From NCBI RefSeq assembly GCF_947507565.1, contig NC_089184.1:1984001-2048000 (forward strand): a stretch of DNA of 64,000 nucleotides. The letters run 5' to 3'. Both the position numbers and the translations under genes were made by a program. This DNA is from Oscarella lobularis (lineage: Eukaryota; Porifera; Homoscleromorpha; Homosclerophorida; Oscarellidae). The notes under the pieces were generated by a model. That model was not told the origin of the DNA and ran no database searches. It worked only from the letters and a program-made list of their open reading frames with translations. This document shows, piece by piece, positions 47,078-56,875 of this stretch (position 1 is its first letter; each line of letters begins with the position of its first letter).

Positions 47078-48643
47078 CGATCGGTCCTGATGTGACCAAC
47101 GAGATCGTCCGGGTGACGGGGATGAACGGCTATTTCAAACGAGTAGGAAGTAGGGCCAGCGTTGATCACGGGGACGCCACTGCACTTGCCATCAAAAACG
47201 AATTGCGGCACATCGAGTGCCGTCAAGTTGCCAGTAAAGTAGCCATTAGTAGCATAAAATATCTGCGTAATACAATTAGAGTACTTGCATCCTGCCATTA
47301 CCCTGTAACTAGACGTACCTTTTCAGCGTCATAGACTGCTACCAGGGCCACATACACTGGCCAAAAAGAGGGCAACTGAAAAGTGGTGCTATTGACGCTA
47401 TTCTTGGTGAACTGAATAAACCCCCATCTACCATCGTACAGTACAAGTATTAGTGGAAATATGCAGAGTATGTAGCAGAAGGTTACCTTTCTGGTAGATG
47501 CATATTGATGGAGTACTGAGACGACCATACCCAGTTGTCTTCAGGAACATTGGGTACCTACAATAAGACGAGTGAGCTAGAAGTGTGCACTTGCTTTCAA
47601 ATACAGGTACCTTTTCATAATGTCGTCCAACATTTTTGACGTGCCACTCGACTCTTAATTAATTAAATAATTAATTAATTTGAAACGATCTGGCACTTTG
47701 GAATGTTTTCGTTTTGTTTACCTGCTGAAATTTATTCGCCACTGATCGCCCTCTTTGGGTGGCACATTGATGTTAGTGGCGTCTTTGGCCAAATCCTTCA
47801 GTGGTAAAGCCATTTCAACAGTCCAAAAGTGATCTATCCAAACCAAATACAATCCATAAACGTATAGCATATAGTCTCTAACTTTTTATCAAAGGATTGT
47901 TGATTGGACCGTCAACAAAAGTAGCTGACTTCATAGTGGGCATTTCCCAGCTGCTATTCGGCGATCCACCATTCATATATGGCTAAATTCAAACGAAACT
48001 ACTTGCACACTGTCCAGTTCCGGTTACTTTGTTCAGCTCCAAATCCCACGTAGTGTTGATAGCGTTGATCTCGAGTTCCTTATACCTGATAAATCAAACC
48101 TTCTCAGAACGACTTCATTCAAATTGTCGCTCTCACATGTGCGTGCTTCCGTTGGGATTAGTGAACACCTCAAAATCGTTATCATAGAAGACTAATAAAA
48201 CTCGGTTGCTTGGAGACCCCCGGGTTGTTTTTGACTCACCAACCGAATTGTGCTCCGTCTGATTCGCGAACACGTCCGTTTCCTGCATGTATGCTCCCAC
48301 GTACAGATATTCGTCGTCCCAGCGCATCTTTGCCATCGTATCGAATCGAGGTCTTGTAAATTCACTGCCCTGAATGTCTGAGATCGCGAGGCGTCATTTC
48401 CTCCTCCTTCACGATTTTTCGTTTCTTACCGATGAATCGATCGGTCCAAGGGACTCCAGACCACGCCGTTTCATCGAGATGCCCGTCGACAGCTATTTTC
48501 TCCGTTTCAGCGAGGTGATAGACGACGTAAGATTTGGGAAAAGGGAGGGCCCCCGCTTGAGTAAAGCACGGCGGATCGACTCGAAAGAGGTCGCCCGAGG
48601 ATAGAGCAAGTAACGCTGAGAGGAAGAGAAGGTGAAAAGCCAT
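47078..48643 (-). CDS. Secreted family-9-like carbohydrate-binding protein (3' partial)
   Basis: ATG at 48643 (the upstream open frame lacks ATG). A signal peptide is followed by a beta-sandwich domain with the sequence logic of CBM9-like modules: KIAVDGHLDETAW, then MRWDDEYLYVGAYM, then YDNDFEVF and N-P-N-G, a Y-K-E-L-E-I-N strand, FWTVEMALPL, and G-D-Q-W-R-I-N-F-S-R. First exons 48430-48643, 48240-48377, 48137-48191, 48028-48085 and 47883-47982 join in phase; more exons follow to the gap (VPEDNWVWS, DGRWGFIQF). CBM9-type domains bind sugar ends in bacterial glycanases; stand-alone relatives occur in bacteria and some marine animals. Role here is unknown; binding of an extracellular glycan is an inference. 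Confidence 0.7.
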
Positions 48644-48796
48644 CGCACGAACGAAGAGGACTCGAATAATCCGGGTAGGCAGTGCATGTGATACAGTAGA
48701 TAGCCAATCAACCACAATTAATTAATTGTCGCAGCTTTTCAGAGCAGCTCTTTGCCGGGGGGGAACTTAGGAGCTCAGGGTCATTGCGTCATTCAA

Positions 48797-48995
48797 ACCA
48801 GATTCTTATGAAGACAGAGCCCTGGGGACAGTCAGAGCCGTATCACCATATATAGTATAGTGTGTACTATACTATCTATGGTATCACGGTAAGATACGAT
48901 CATCTCCAAGTTCATTGATGAACAAGAATTTAGGAAAGTTGAAAACAGGTCTGGTCGTGGTGTAAGAAAATCCTGTGTAGAACTTAACAGTTTAT
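48797..48995. repeat. Host repeat, left part (split by transposons)
   Basis: Similar to 56532-56695 (shared GACAGAGCCCTGGGGACAG and GATGAACAAGAATTTAG). The element beginning at 48996 interrupts it; its continuation is found at 50409-50468. Confidence 0.75.
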
Positions 48996-50408
48996 GGAGC
49001 CGACCACCAGAGTTGTACGGGTGGAGCCCGTATAACGGCGGAGGGAGGCTCTCTCAAACGTGATCTTAGGGCCGGAAGTGTCTGTATGTCTGTCTGTCTG
49101 TCTGTCTGTCTGTATGTCTGTTCGTCACGCTCGGTATTGTGACGTCACATAAGAAAAACCCTCACTTTGTAAAGCGCATGCGTGACATAGGGCCGAAAAC
49201 GGTGACCCGAAAAAGGCGATTTACGGCGCGAATAAAGCGTTTTTTCTTTCAGAAACGAAAAAAATGCTTAGAAACCCTTATTTCCAATTGATCTGTGCTA
49301 TTTTCCGTGTTATAAATGCGCTGAGAAACCGAAACGACAGTTTTGATTGTCACGCTCTGACGTCACAATCAAAAGTATCCAGTCACATGTACAGTATATG
49401 GGTGGGTATGTACGCGTGTACGGGTAACAGGAAATATGACCCGTACACATGCATAGGTCCTCCTCAAATACAGAGCACATTATCAAATACAGTACAGTGC
49501 GTGCCAGCATAAATGGCCAAACGGGACTTTTAGTAGCGCGCGAGGAATTCAGAGCGTAGTTTACATTTGGCGTAGTTTTGACGTTTGATCGTCACATCAA
49601 GGATTTCCAATGAAGTCTAGCATTTCTATTTACGTCTATTTTGTAAGAAAACGGTTTTGATTTCACCGCAGACAACGTTTCTATACGTTTTGCTAAGAAC
49701 ACAGAAAAGTTCGTTTTTTTTCCAGTTTCAAACAACATATGACGGCTTTCATAAACTCATCTGTCACTTTATACCATTTTCTAAAACTTCATTATCTTTG
49801 ATTTTCAATACAGTAATTCGGTGGAAAGAAACGGATGTCACGTGACGTAAATAGAAATGCATTTTTTTCCGTTAGGGATCAAGTTAGAAAGAAACTCACT
49901 CTATAAATGGCTTCTCACGTGCATTGTTTAGAAATTTATTATCGGCGAATTTGAAAATGTTCTTTCCTTTACAAAATTAGCGCGCGCTAAACTTGCAAAA
50001 AATTTAAATCTTTGGGAGTACGTCCCACAAAAGTCAAACTGACATCCCTGTTTAAAATAGGCATTAGAGCGATTTTCGTTGACACACAGTGACACTGTAT
50101 GTCTTGCAGCGAGTGATCTACAGTGATCTTAGCGCGCGTTTTGTGGCCATTTATGCTGGCACGCACTGTACTGTACGTCAGAAAAGCGCCTAATTAGGAA
50201 AACACAGCAATCATGCAAGTACTGTATTTACAGTATGTAGGTAGGACTGAGCTGTACTAGTAGTAGCTAACGGCTGTAATGACAACGTGAATATGTGACA
50301 GCATAAAAACTATGACGTCACACTATGTTATGCACTCGCGTACGGTAAGCGGTGGGAGGCTCTGCATGATGGCAACACGGTGAACACCGGGCCATCATTC
50401 TCTAGTTT
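48996..50408 (+). mobile_element. Element copy A, about 730 bases plus a nested MITE
   Basis: Begins GGAGCCGACCACC and ends CATCATTCTCTAGT. It contains a (TGTC)n microsatellite, a G-rich head and a TGACGTCA-containing tail, with no protein gene. TTTAT flanks both ends (48991-48995 and 50409-50413), consistent with a target-site duplication. A 684-base MITE (49490-50173) sits inside; without it the copy aligns to copy C at 50691-51439. Confidence 0.7.
49490..50173. mobile_element. MITE with 30-base terminal inverted repeats and TA duplication
   Basis: The ends 49490-49519 and 50144-50173 are perfect inverted repeats beginning CAGTACAGTGCGTGCC, and the flanks are TA on both sides. The uninterrupted sequence is present in copy C near 51203-51230. 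CAGT-type ends and TA duplication fit the Tc1/mariner group. No transposase frame inside. Confidence 0.85.
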
Positions 50409-50468
50409 TTATTTAGGGTTCCGCTCGCCAAAAATTCTTGGACCCAATCATAAGCGGACTGTTATGAC
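50409..50468. repeat. Host repeat, right part
   Basis: Continues the host repeat of 48797-48995 after copy A; matches 56692-56757 (shared CCAAAAATTCTTGGACCC and ATCATAAGCGG). Confidence 0.75.
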
Positions 50469-50809
50469 ACTAGAGAATGATGGCCCGGTGTTCACCGTGT
50501 TGCATCATGCAGAGCCTCCCACCGCTTACCGTACGAGAGTGCATACCATAGTGTGACGTCATAATTTTTTATGTTGTCACATATTCACGTGGTCCTTACA
50601 GCCGTTAGCTACTACAGCTCACTCCTACGTACATACTGTAAATACTTGCATGATTGCAATGTTTTCCTAATTAGGCGCTTTTCTGACGTAGTGAGCCGAC
50701 CACCGCAGTTGTACGGGGTGGCAAACGCAGTTTGCGAGCCCGTATAACGGCGGAGGGAGGCTCTCTCAAACGTGATGTTAGGCGCCGGAAGTGTATGTTT
50801 GTCTGTCTT

Positions 50810-50843
<34 letters not shown>

Positions 50844-51931
50844 GGTCACGCTATTGCGACGTCACCTAAAAACCCGTTTTTTGTACAGCGCATGCGTGAC
50901 ATAGGGCCCAAAACGGTGACCCGAAAAAGGCGATTTACGGCGCGAATAAAGCGTTTTTTCTTTCATAAACGGAAAAAATGCTTAGAAACCCCTGTTTACA
51001 ATTGATCTCTGCTATTTTCCGTGTTATAAATGCGCTGAGACACCGAAACGACAGTTTTGATTGTCACGCTCTGACGTCACAATCAAAAGTATCCACTCAT
51101 GTACAGTTTATAGTAGGTATGTATGCGTGTACGGGTAACAGGAAATATAACCCGTACACACTCCCGTACACAAGCATGTCTTCAAATGCAGAGAAAATTA
51201 TGAAATACAATACGTCAGAAAAGCGCCTAATTAGAAAAACATTTAAAATTATGTAGATATGTACAGTATGTAGGTAGGACTGAGCTGTAGGGGCTAAGGG
51301 CAGTGATGACTACGTGAATATGTGGCAACATAAAATTAAAATTTATGACGTCACACTATGTAATGAACTCGCGTACGGAAAGCGGTGGGAGGCTCTGCAG
51401 GATGGCAACACGGTGAACACCGGGCCATCATTCTCTAGTGTATTTGATAATGTGCTCTGTATTCTGTATTTGAGGGGGACCTATGCATGTGTACGGGTCA
51501 TATTTCCTGTTACCCGTACACGCGTACATACCCACGCACATACGGCATGAGTGGATACTTTTGATTGTGACGTCAGAGCGTGACAATCAAAACTGTCGTT
51601 TCGGTTTCTCAGGGCATTTATAACACGGAAAATAGCACAGTGCAATTTAAAATAAGGTTTTTTAAACATTTTTTCTGTTTGTCATAGAAAAAACGCTTTT
51701 TTCGCGCCGTAAATCGCCTTTTTCGGGTCACCGTTTCGAGCCCTATGTCGCGCATGCGCTGTACGAAAAAACGGGTTTTTATGTTACGTCACAATACCGA
51801 GCGTGACGAACAGACATACATACATACATACAGACAGACAGACAGACACTTCCGGCCCTAAGATCACGTTTGAGAGAGCCTCCCTCCGCCGTTATACGGG
51901 CTCCACCCGTACAACTCTGGTGGTCGGCTCC
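50469..51931 (-). mobile_element. Reverse copy of the same element, split by forward copy C
   Basis: Reading on the minus strand, 51931-51440 is the head half and 50690-50470 is the tail half of one element. Forward copy C (about 50691-51439) lies exactly at the junction, flanked by GTA on both sides (50688-50690 and 51440-51442). Removing C restores the continuous sequence seen in copies A and C. Confidence 0.75.
50691..51439 (+). mobile_element. Element copy C (forward, nested)
   Basis: Same ends as copy A (GAGCCGACCACC to CATCATTCTCTAGT) with its own (TGTC)n tract at about 50799-50842. It carries the pre-insertion site of the MITE found in copy A. Confidence 0.75.
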
Positions 51932-52475
51932 ATTACTAGAATCGAAGGGAACGAAGGGAAAGATGTTCTATTGCTCTCACAAAGTGATCGAGTGTTTGAA
52001 TCTTTTCACGAGTGAATGGAATCAACGACGAGAAATATCGAACATCCCTCAATCCGACATCCCTCACCCATATGTGTCCACGCACGAATTGGTGTCGTCC
52101 AAAATCTGTGAATGAATTCGTGTCTTCGAATTATAGCATCACAGGGATGCTTTGTATAATAGCCAGTTGAACAAAGAAATACAGCCCATTGTTCGCGGAA
52201 TACAGTAGAGGTTCCTGAAGACGGCATATCCGTAGCAGGCGCAAACACAGGTAGGAGGATTGCCCCAATTCTTCGCTGGCCCAGGTCATGGCCGGTTATG
52301 GGCCCACAGCTAGCTGTCAGCTAGGTCTACAGATTGACTTGCTTGTGACTGACAATAAAATAAAAAATTAGCATTGCTGGCGACGCGCGTGGCGAGTGCT
52401 AAAGAAGGCGTCAAATCGCCAAAATTTCCACGCAATGGAGTCGCCCGGTAGATACGGGCCTTTCTAAAAAGAACA
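51932..52475. other. Intergenic upstream of the Kelch-kinase gene
   Basis: No coding feature seen. Short imperfect duplications such as AACATCCCTCAATCCGACATCCCTC occur near 52040 (similar halves ACATCCCTC). Confidence 0.4.
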
Positions 52476-55287
52476 ATGGCGAAGTCCTTACCTGTACCTG
52501 ATCGTCGATCTGATCACGAAAGCGCGCTGATCGGAAAAGAATTGCATCTCTTCGGTGGAAGAAACAAGAGATACTTTTTCCCTCGCCACGAAGTCTGGAC
52601 TTGCAATGTTCAAGAAGAGAAGAAATGGATTCGCCGTTTCGCCGAAGGAAAGAATATTCCCCCTCCTTGTGTCGGAGCACGATGCGTGGTCATTAATGGG
52701 GTCATGTATTCGTACGGGGGAATGAAAGAAGACAGGAATTATCTGGGAGAGTTGTTCGGTTTGGATCCCCAAAAAATGAAATGGATCCATGTAGCCACTC
52801 CAATTAATGGAAAGAAACCATATCAACGCTCCTCTTGCTGCTTGTGGGCCATTGGAAAAAGAATGATCATGTTTGGGGGATGGAGCGGGTACATTCCTCC
52901 ATTTCCTCTCCAATCAGGATCACAATTTACCTCGGGTGTAAACAATGAGATTTACGAATTTGTTTTTGAAGAGGGAAGAGAACGAGGTGAGCCTAATCTA
53001 GGTATAATATAATTCTATTGTTGATGATTAGGATATTGGTTGGATGTTGAATTAAGTGGAAGAAGACCCCAGCCACGTGACAGCGCTGCCGTGGAAACGA
53101 TTGATCAACATCGAGGAATACTTCACGGAGGAGAAGATGGTATGGATCAGTATTTTGATGATGCATTTGTGATTGATTTGCGAGAGAAGGTAAATTGATC
53201 ATTGTTACGTTTGGAAATCATTGTTATGTTGGCTTTAGAAATGGATTCGTGTCAACTACTTTTCAAAAGTATCCGCTCGTTCGCACCATAGAATCTGCCG
53301 GTTGTCAAAAACAGCATTCAATGAAAGAAATTGCCTTCTTGTCATTGGTGGGTACGAAAAATGCAAATTTTCCGACCATGCCTACGTTATTGATATTGAC
53401 GAAGAGAAATCTTACGTGGTACTGAATCAATTAAATTTAACTAGATCAAATTTTAGAAAGAGTAAATTAGTTTCAGTTGAACTCGGGAATAGCACCTATC
53501 TGGTTTCACAATCTCTATTGCGTGGAGAATCAAGATGGGTCTGCTCGGGTAATTGTCTTGGGTGGAAGAGACTGGGATCAAAAATTAAAAGACATTTTAA
53601 TAGTGTTTACTCTCGGTATTGTATTAAAAAGGTAATTAAAACTCTTTTGCCAATTACTTTTCTAGGCCGATCGAACGAGTCTTACTTTCAAGTTGAACTT
53701 CAAATACTTTCAGATTCTCCATCTACATTGGCATCAACAGCATCTGGAAATGATTTGCACGTTAGAGAACTTCAAAGAGAATTAGAAAGAATGAGGTCCT
53801 TGTTTTCAGACGTTTGTTTTAGAAATGACGACGTTCTTTTTAGAATGGAATTTTCTGATGTGAGAGAAGAGACAAGCCGTGAAAGGTAAAATGTTACCAA
53901 GTATACAAATTGTAGTTTAATAATGTTTCATTTGATACTGTAGAAAACAGTCTGAAGTGCGCCAATTCCACGCTCTGGAAGAGGAAAGAAGGCGTCTTAC
54001 AAAAGAGTTTCTCGAACAGCGGCAAGGAACTTGCAACGAACGTTTTTTTCAAGATAAGATGTCTTTTTAGGTCTCTTCTACAAATTTCTCTTGAGAGAGA
54101 CATAGCCGCTCTAAGGTGCAACAAGAAGTATGATATATTTTTATCACCTGGTGGTATCTTTTTGAAGAGCTGAATCGCTAGCCCAATGTCGGGCTCTTGA
54201 GGCAGAGAAAGAAGAAATAGCTCACTCTCTTCAAGCTCAAGTGTAAAAAACTACAAACTACAAACGATATGTTTTAAATATACTTTAGAAGAACACTTGA
54301 AGCGTCTTGTGCCGAATCGAAACAAAATCTGGATCAGTTCCTTGACGTGCTTAGCATTCGTGAGACTCAAGTTTCCCTTACTGATGAGAAGCTCGGTTCT
54401 GGAGCATATGCAGGTACGAAAGAATTGATTACGTAATTACAGTAGTAGTATAGTACAGTACTACATTAGACGTGATAATTGGCTGTTGGCACGGGATTCC
54501 AGTTGCTGTAAAGAAATTCCACTCTCTCATAACGACGCCAAGAACGATTCCGGCCTTTCAAAGAGAAGTTCTGACGGCGAGTCGACTCCATCATCCCAAC
54601 ATCGTCCGTGTATGCGGTGCTGTGATGGAAGATGGAGTTCCATTCCAAATTGTCTCCGAATTGCTTGAAGGATCAGTGAGCGAGGTCATTGATGCAGCTC
54701 ACTCATCTCCATGCTATCTCTCTCATTACGAGCAGCTCTCCATCGTCGTACAAATGACATCAGCTATTGCTTATCTTCATGGACTTCACCCTCGTCCCTT
54801 CGTTCACGCAGACATTCGTCCGACCAATGTCTTGGTGACAAGGGATATGAAAGTCAAAGTGGCTGATTTGGGAGCGGCTCATTTGGTGGAGAGCTCCAAA
54901 TCGGCCGGGCCTCTAAGTCCCCAATATCTTGCTCCCGAACGAATACCACCCATGTTGGGACGCAGCTCGTTGCTTAGCGACGTTTACAGTCTGGGCGTGT
55001 CACTAATTGAAATATTCACTGGGGTTGGCCCTATTCCCGAAGAGAGGAATAATCAGTTGATGCTAGTAAGAAGTCGTTGTCGTCTGCACTTGATTTGCTC
55101 AAGAATGATTTCCGGCGAGAGAGAGAGGCCTACCAGTTCAGAGTGCTTGGCTGTTTTGAATAGAGAAAGAGAGGAACTTGCACAAAACGGGTTTCCGGCG
55201 ATAAAGAGAATGGTAAAGGGACAGTTCGAAGGAGAGGGCTCTAATCGTCGTCACAATGTCGTTCTTTCAGATTCCTATCATTCCTAG
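52476..55287 (+). CDS. Kelch - coiled coil - TKL-like protein kinase
   Basis: Nine exons join in phase to 783 residues: 52476-52986, 53032-53189, 53239-53548, 53666-53885, 53944-54021, 54071-54127, 54168-54242, 54289-54413, 54470-55287. Residues 1-330 are Kelch-type repeats (HLFGGRN, MYSYGGM, MIMFGGW, ILHGGED, LLVIGGY). A coiled coil (about 380-500) rich in L-E-R-E heptads follows, then a kinase domain with glycine loop GSGAYADV, VAVKKF, catalytic loop HADIRPTNVLV, DLG in place of DFG, and LAPER. Catalytic Lys, Asp, Asn and metal-binding Asp are all present, so it is probably active. The Kelch part is likely a ligand or substrate sensor. One intron (54022) uses a GC donor. Its kinase domain is clearly related to that of the gene at 56876-59936. 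Confidence 0.83.
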
Positions 55288-55472
55288 CTCATAGCTGTAG
55301 CTTGTTGACGTGTTTTAATTACTTGTGTGGACAATAATATTTCATTCACGTTTGTTCCTAATATTTATGTAATCTCTGTACGTGCTTTCAAGTTCAAACT
55401 TACTCACTCAAAGCAACCATTGAAATCATCGTCGAAATCGCTGTCACATTGCACCTGTACAAAATTAATAAA

Positions 55473-56484
55473 CTATGACATGTAGGACCTAAACATTTCA
55501 CTGACGGCGCCATAAAAATCGCCCCCACTAAGTCTACCATCGAACAAAAGTTCGCCGCTGCGAACGGCCTTCAATATCGCTCGCCGGGCACTATTTGCTT
55601 TCAACGCCGACGGTTTGCTTAGCCGTATTTCATTTGATACGCATTTTCTGAGATAGCAGTCTACAGCGTGGATCGTGCTGGCAGAATTGGACGCTCTAGA
55701 CGCCGCCTTCTCCATATCCTTCACCTCGTCTGAATCTCTTCTTAGCGAACGCGGATTATCCAACTCCTTTGCAAGAATCGTTTCCAATGAGTCCAACGTC
55801 TCTTCGTCCAAATTTGAAGAAACGACGAGAGTGCTCGTTTCCTCCTCCGACGGAGGTTCGAACGTCTCATTCATCCTCTGTACGACGTCGTCAGGCACGC
55901 GCGCCTCTCTAGATCTAACCCTATTTCTTTTCAGGCACTCGTCTACCGGACACGCAATCGCAATTTGAACGTAGCCACAGCGCAGTCGCTCGGCAAGACG
56001 AACGCATTCGTTTCTCATGCTACGATAGTAGAAGTTGTCGTCAAGCAGAAGAATGAACGTTCGCAGCTCGTTCGAGTCATCATTTCGGAAAAGTAATCTG
56101 TCAGACGCGGGCGATTTACTAATCACCATGGCGACGAATTTTGCAAAAAATTCGTTGTCCTCCTCTTTCTCCAATGACTTGCCACCAGTTTGGATGGCGT
56201 AAACGAGATTTTCGACGCTTCTCAAAATTTGTTGGCGACGTACTTTCCAGCTCGAGTCGCCGTCTCTTAGTTCGCTTGATTCGATTTCCTTAAGAAAGTC
56301 GTCGTAGCAAATATGAAGCACAAGCCGAATTTCTGCACGATACACGTAACGGACTGTCGAAGCCTGACTGCATCTCACCATTACTGAATCGCTTCTTCAG
56401 TTCGAAAGCCAAGGTCGTCTTTCCAGAGGCGGGCAGCCCGCAGATCAGTACAAAACAGATTTTGCGATGGAGGCCACTCGTCAT
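55473..56484 (-). CDS. PSTK: L-seryl-tRNA(Sec) kinase
   Basis: Two exons (56379-56484 and 55473-56332) join in phase to 321 residues; the ATG is at 56484. The N-terminal P-loop is GLPASGKTT. The central motif LLLDDNFYYRSMR is diagnostic of PSTK, and the C-P-x-x-x-C-L-x-R-N segment follows. PSTK phosphorylates Ser-tRNA(Sec) to give the intermediate that SEPSECS turns into selenocysteinyl-tRNA, so its presence implies that this animal makes selenoproteins. It lies between the two TKL-like kinase genes, convergent with one and divergent from the other. Confidence 0.88.
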
Positions 56485-56531
56485 TAGCGTGCTTTAATTG
56501 TCTGGTGATTGCGACACGGATGGTAGGGCTC

Positions 56532-56757
56532 TGATTCAAACTTTATGGAGACAGAGCCCTGGGGACAGAGCCGTATCACGGTATGTTCATAGAGATTCAT
56601 CTCGAAGTTGTAGATGAACAAGAATTTAGAAAAAGCCAAACAGCTATAGGAAAAGGTCAGGTCGTAGTGTAAGAAAATCATGTGTAGTTTATTTATGGTT
56701 CTCCTCGCCAAAAATTCTTGGACCCGATCATAAGCGGCCTCATGAGCAGATTGTTTT
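56532..56757. repeat. Intact host repeat (empty site for element copy A)
   Basis: Continuous match to 48797-48995 joined to 50409-50468, showing the repeat before the transposon inserted. It ends at about the point where the resemblance is lost near ATAAGCGGCC. Confidence 0.75.
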
Positions 56758-56875
56758 GATTGGCAGGGACATTGTCTACGGGACTGGCTCACTGCGCATC
56801 CTCGAAGTCCTTAGTTTCCTCTCGGTTTCCTCATCGGTTTCTTCATCTGGGAAAAGTCCCCGCAATTCTCTTACA

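Noticed and set aside
50772-51005. Plus-strand ORF with Leu-Ser-Val-Cys repeats
   Set aside because: It is a translation of the TGTC microsatellite inside a transposon copy.
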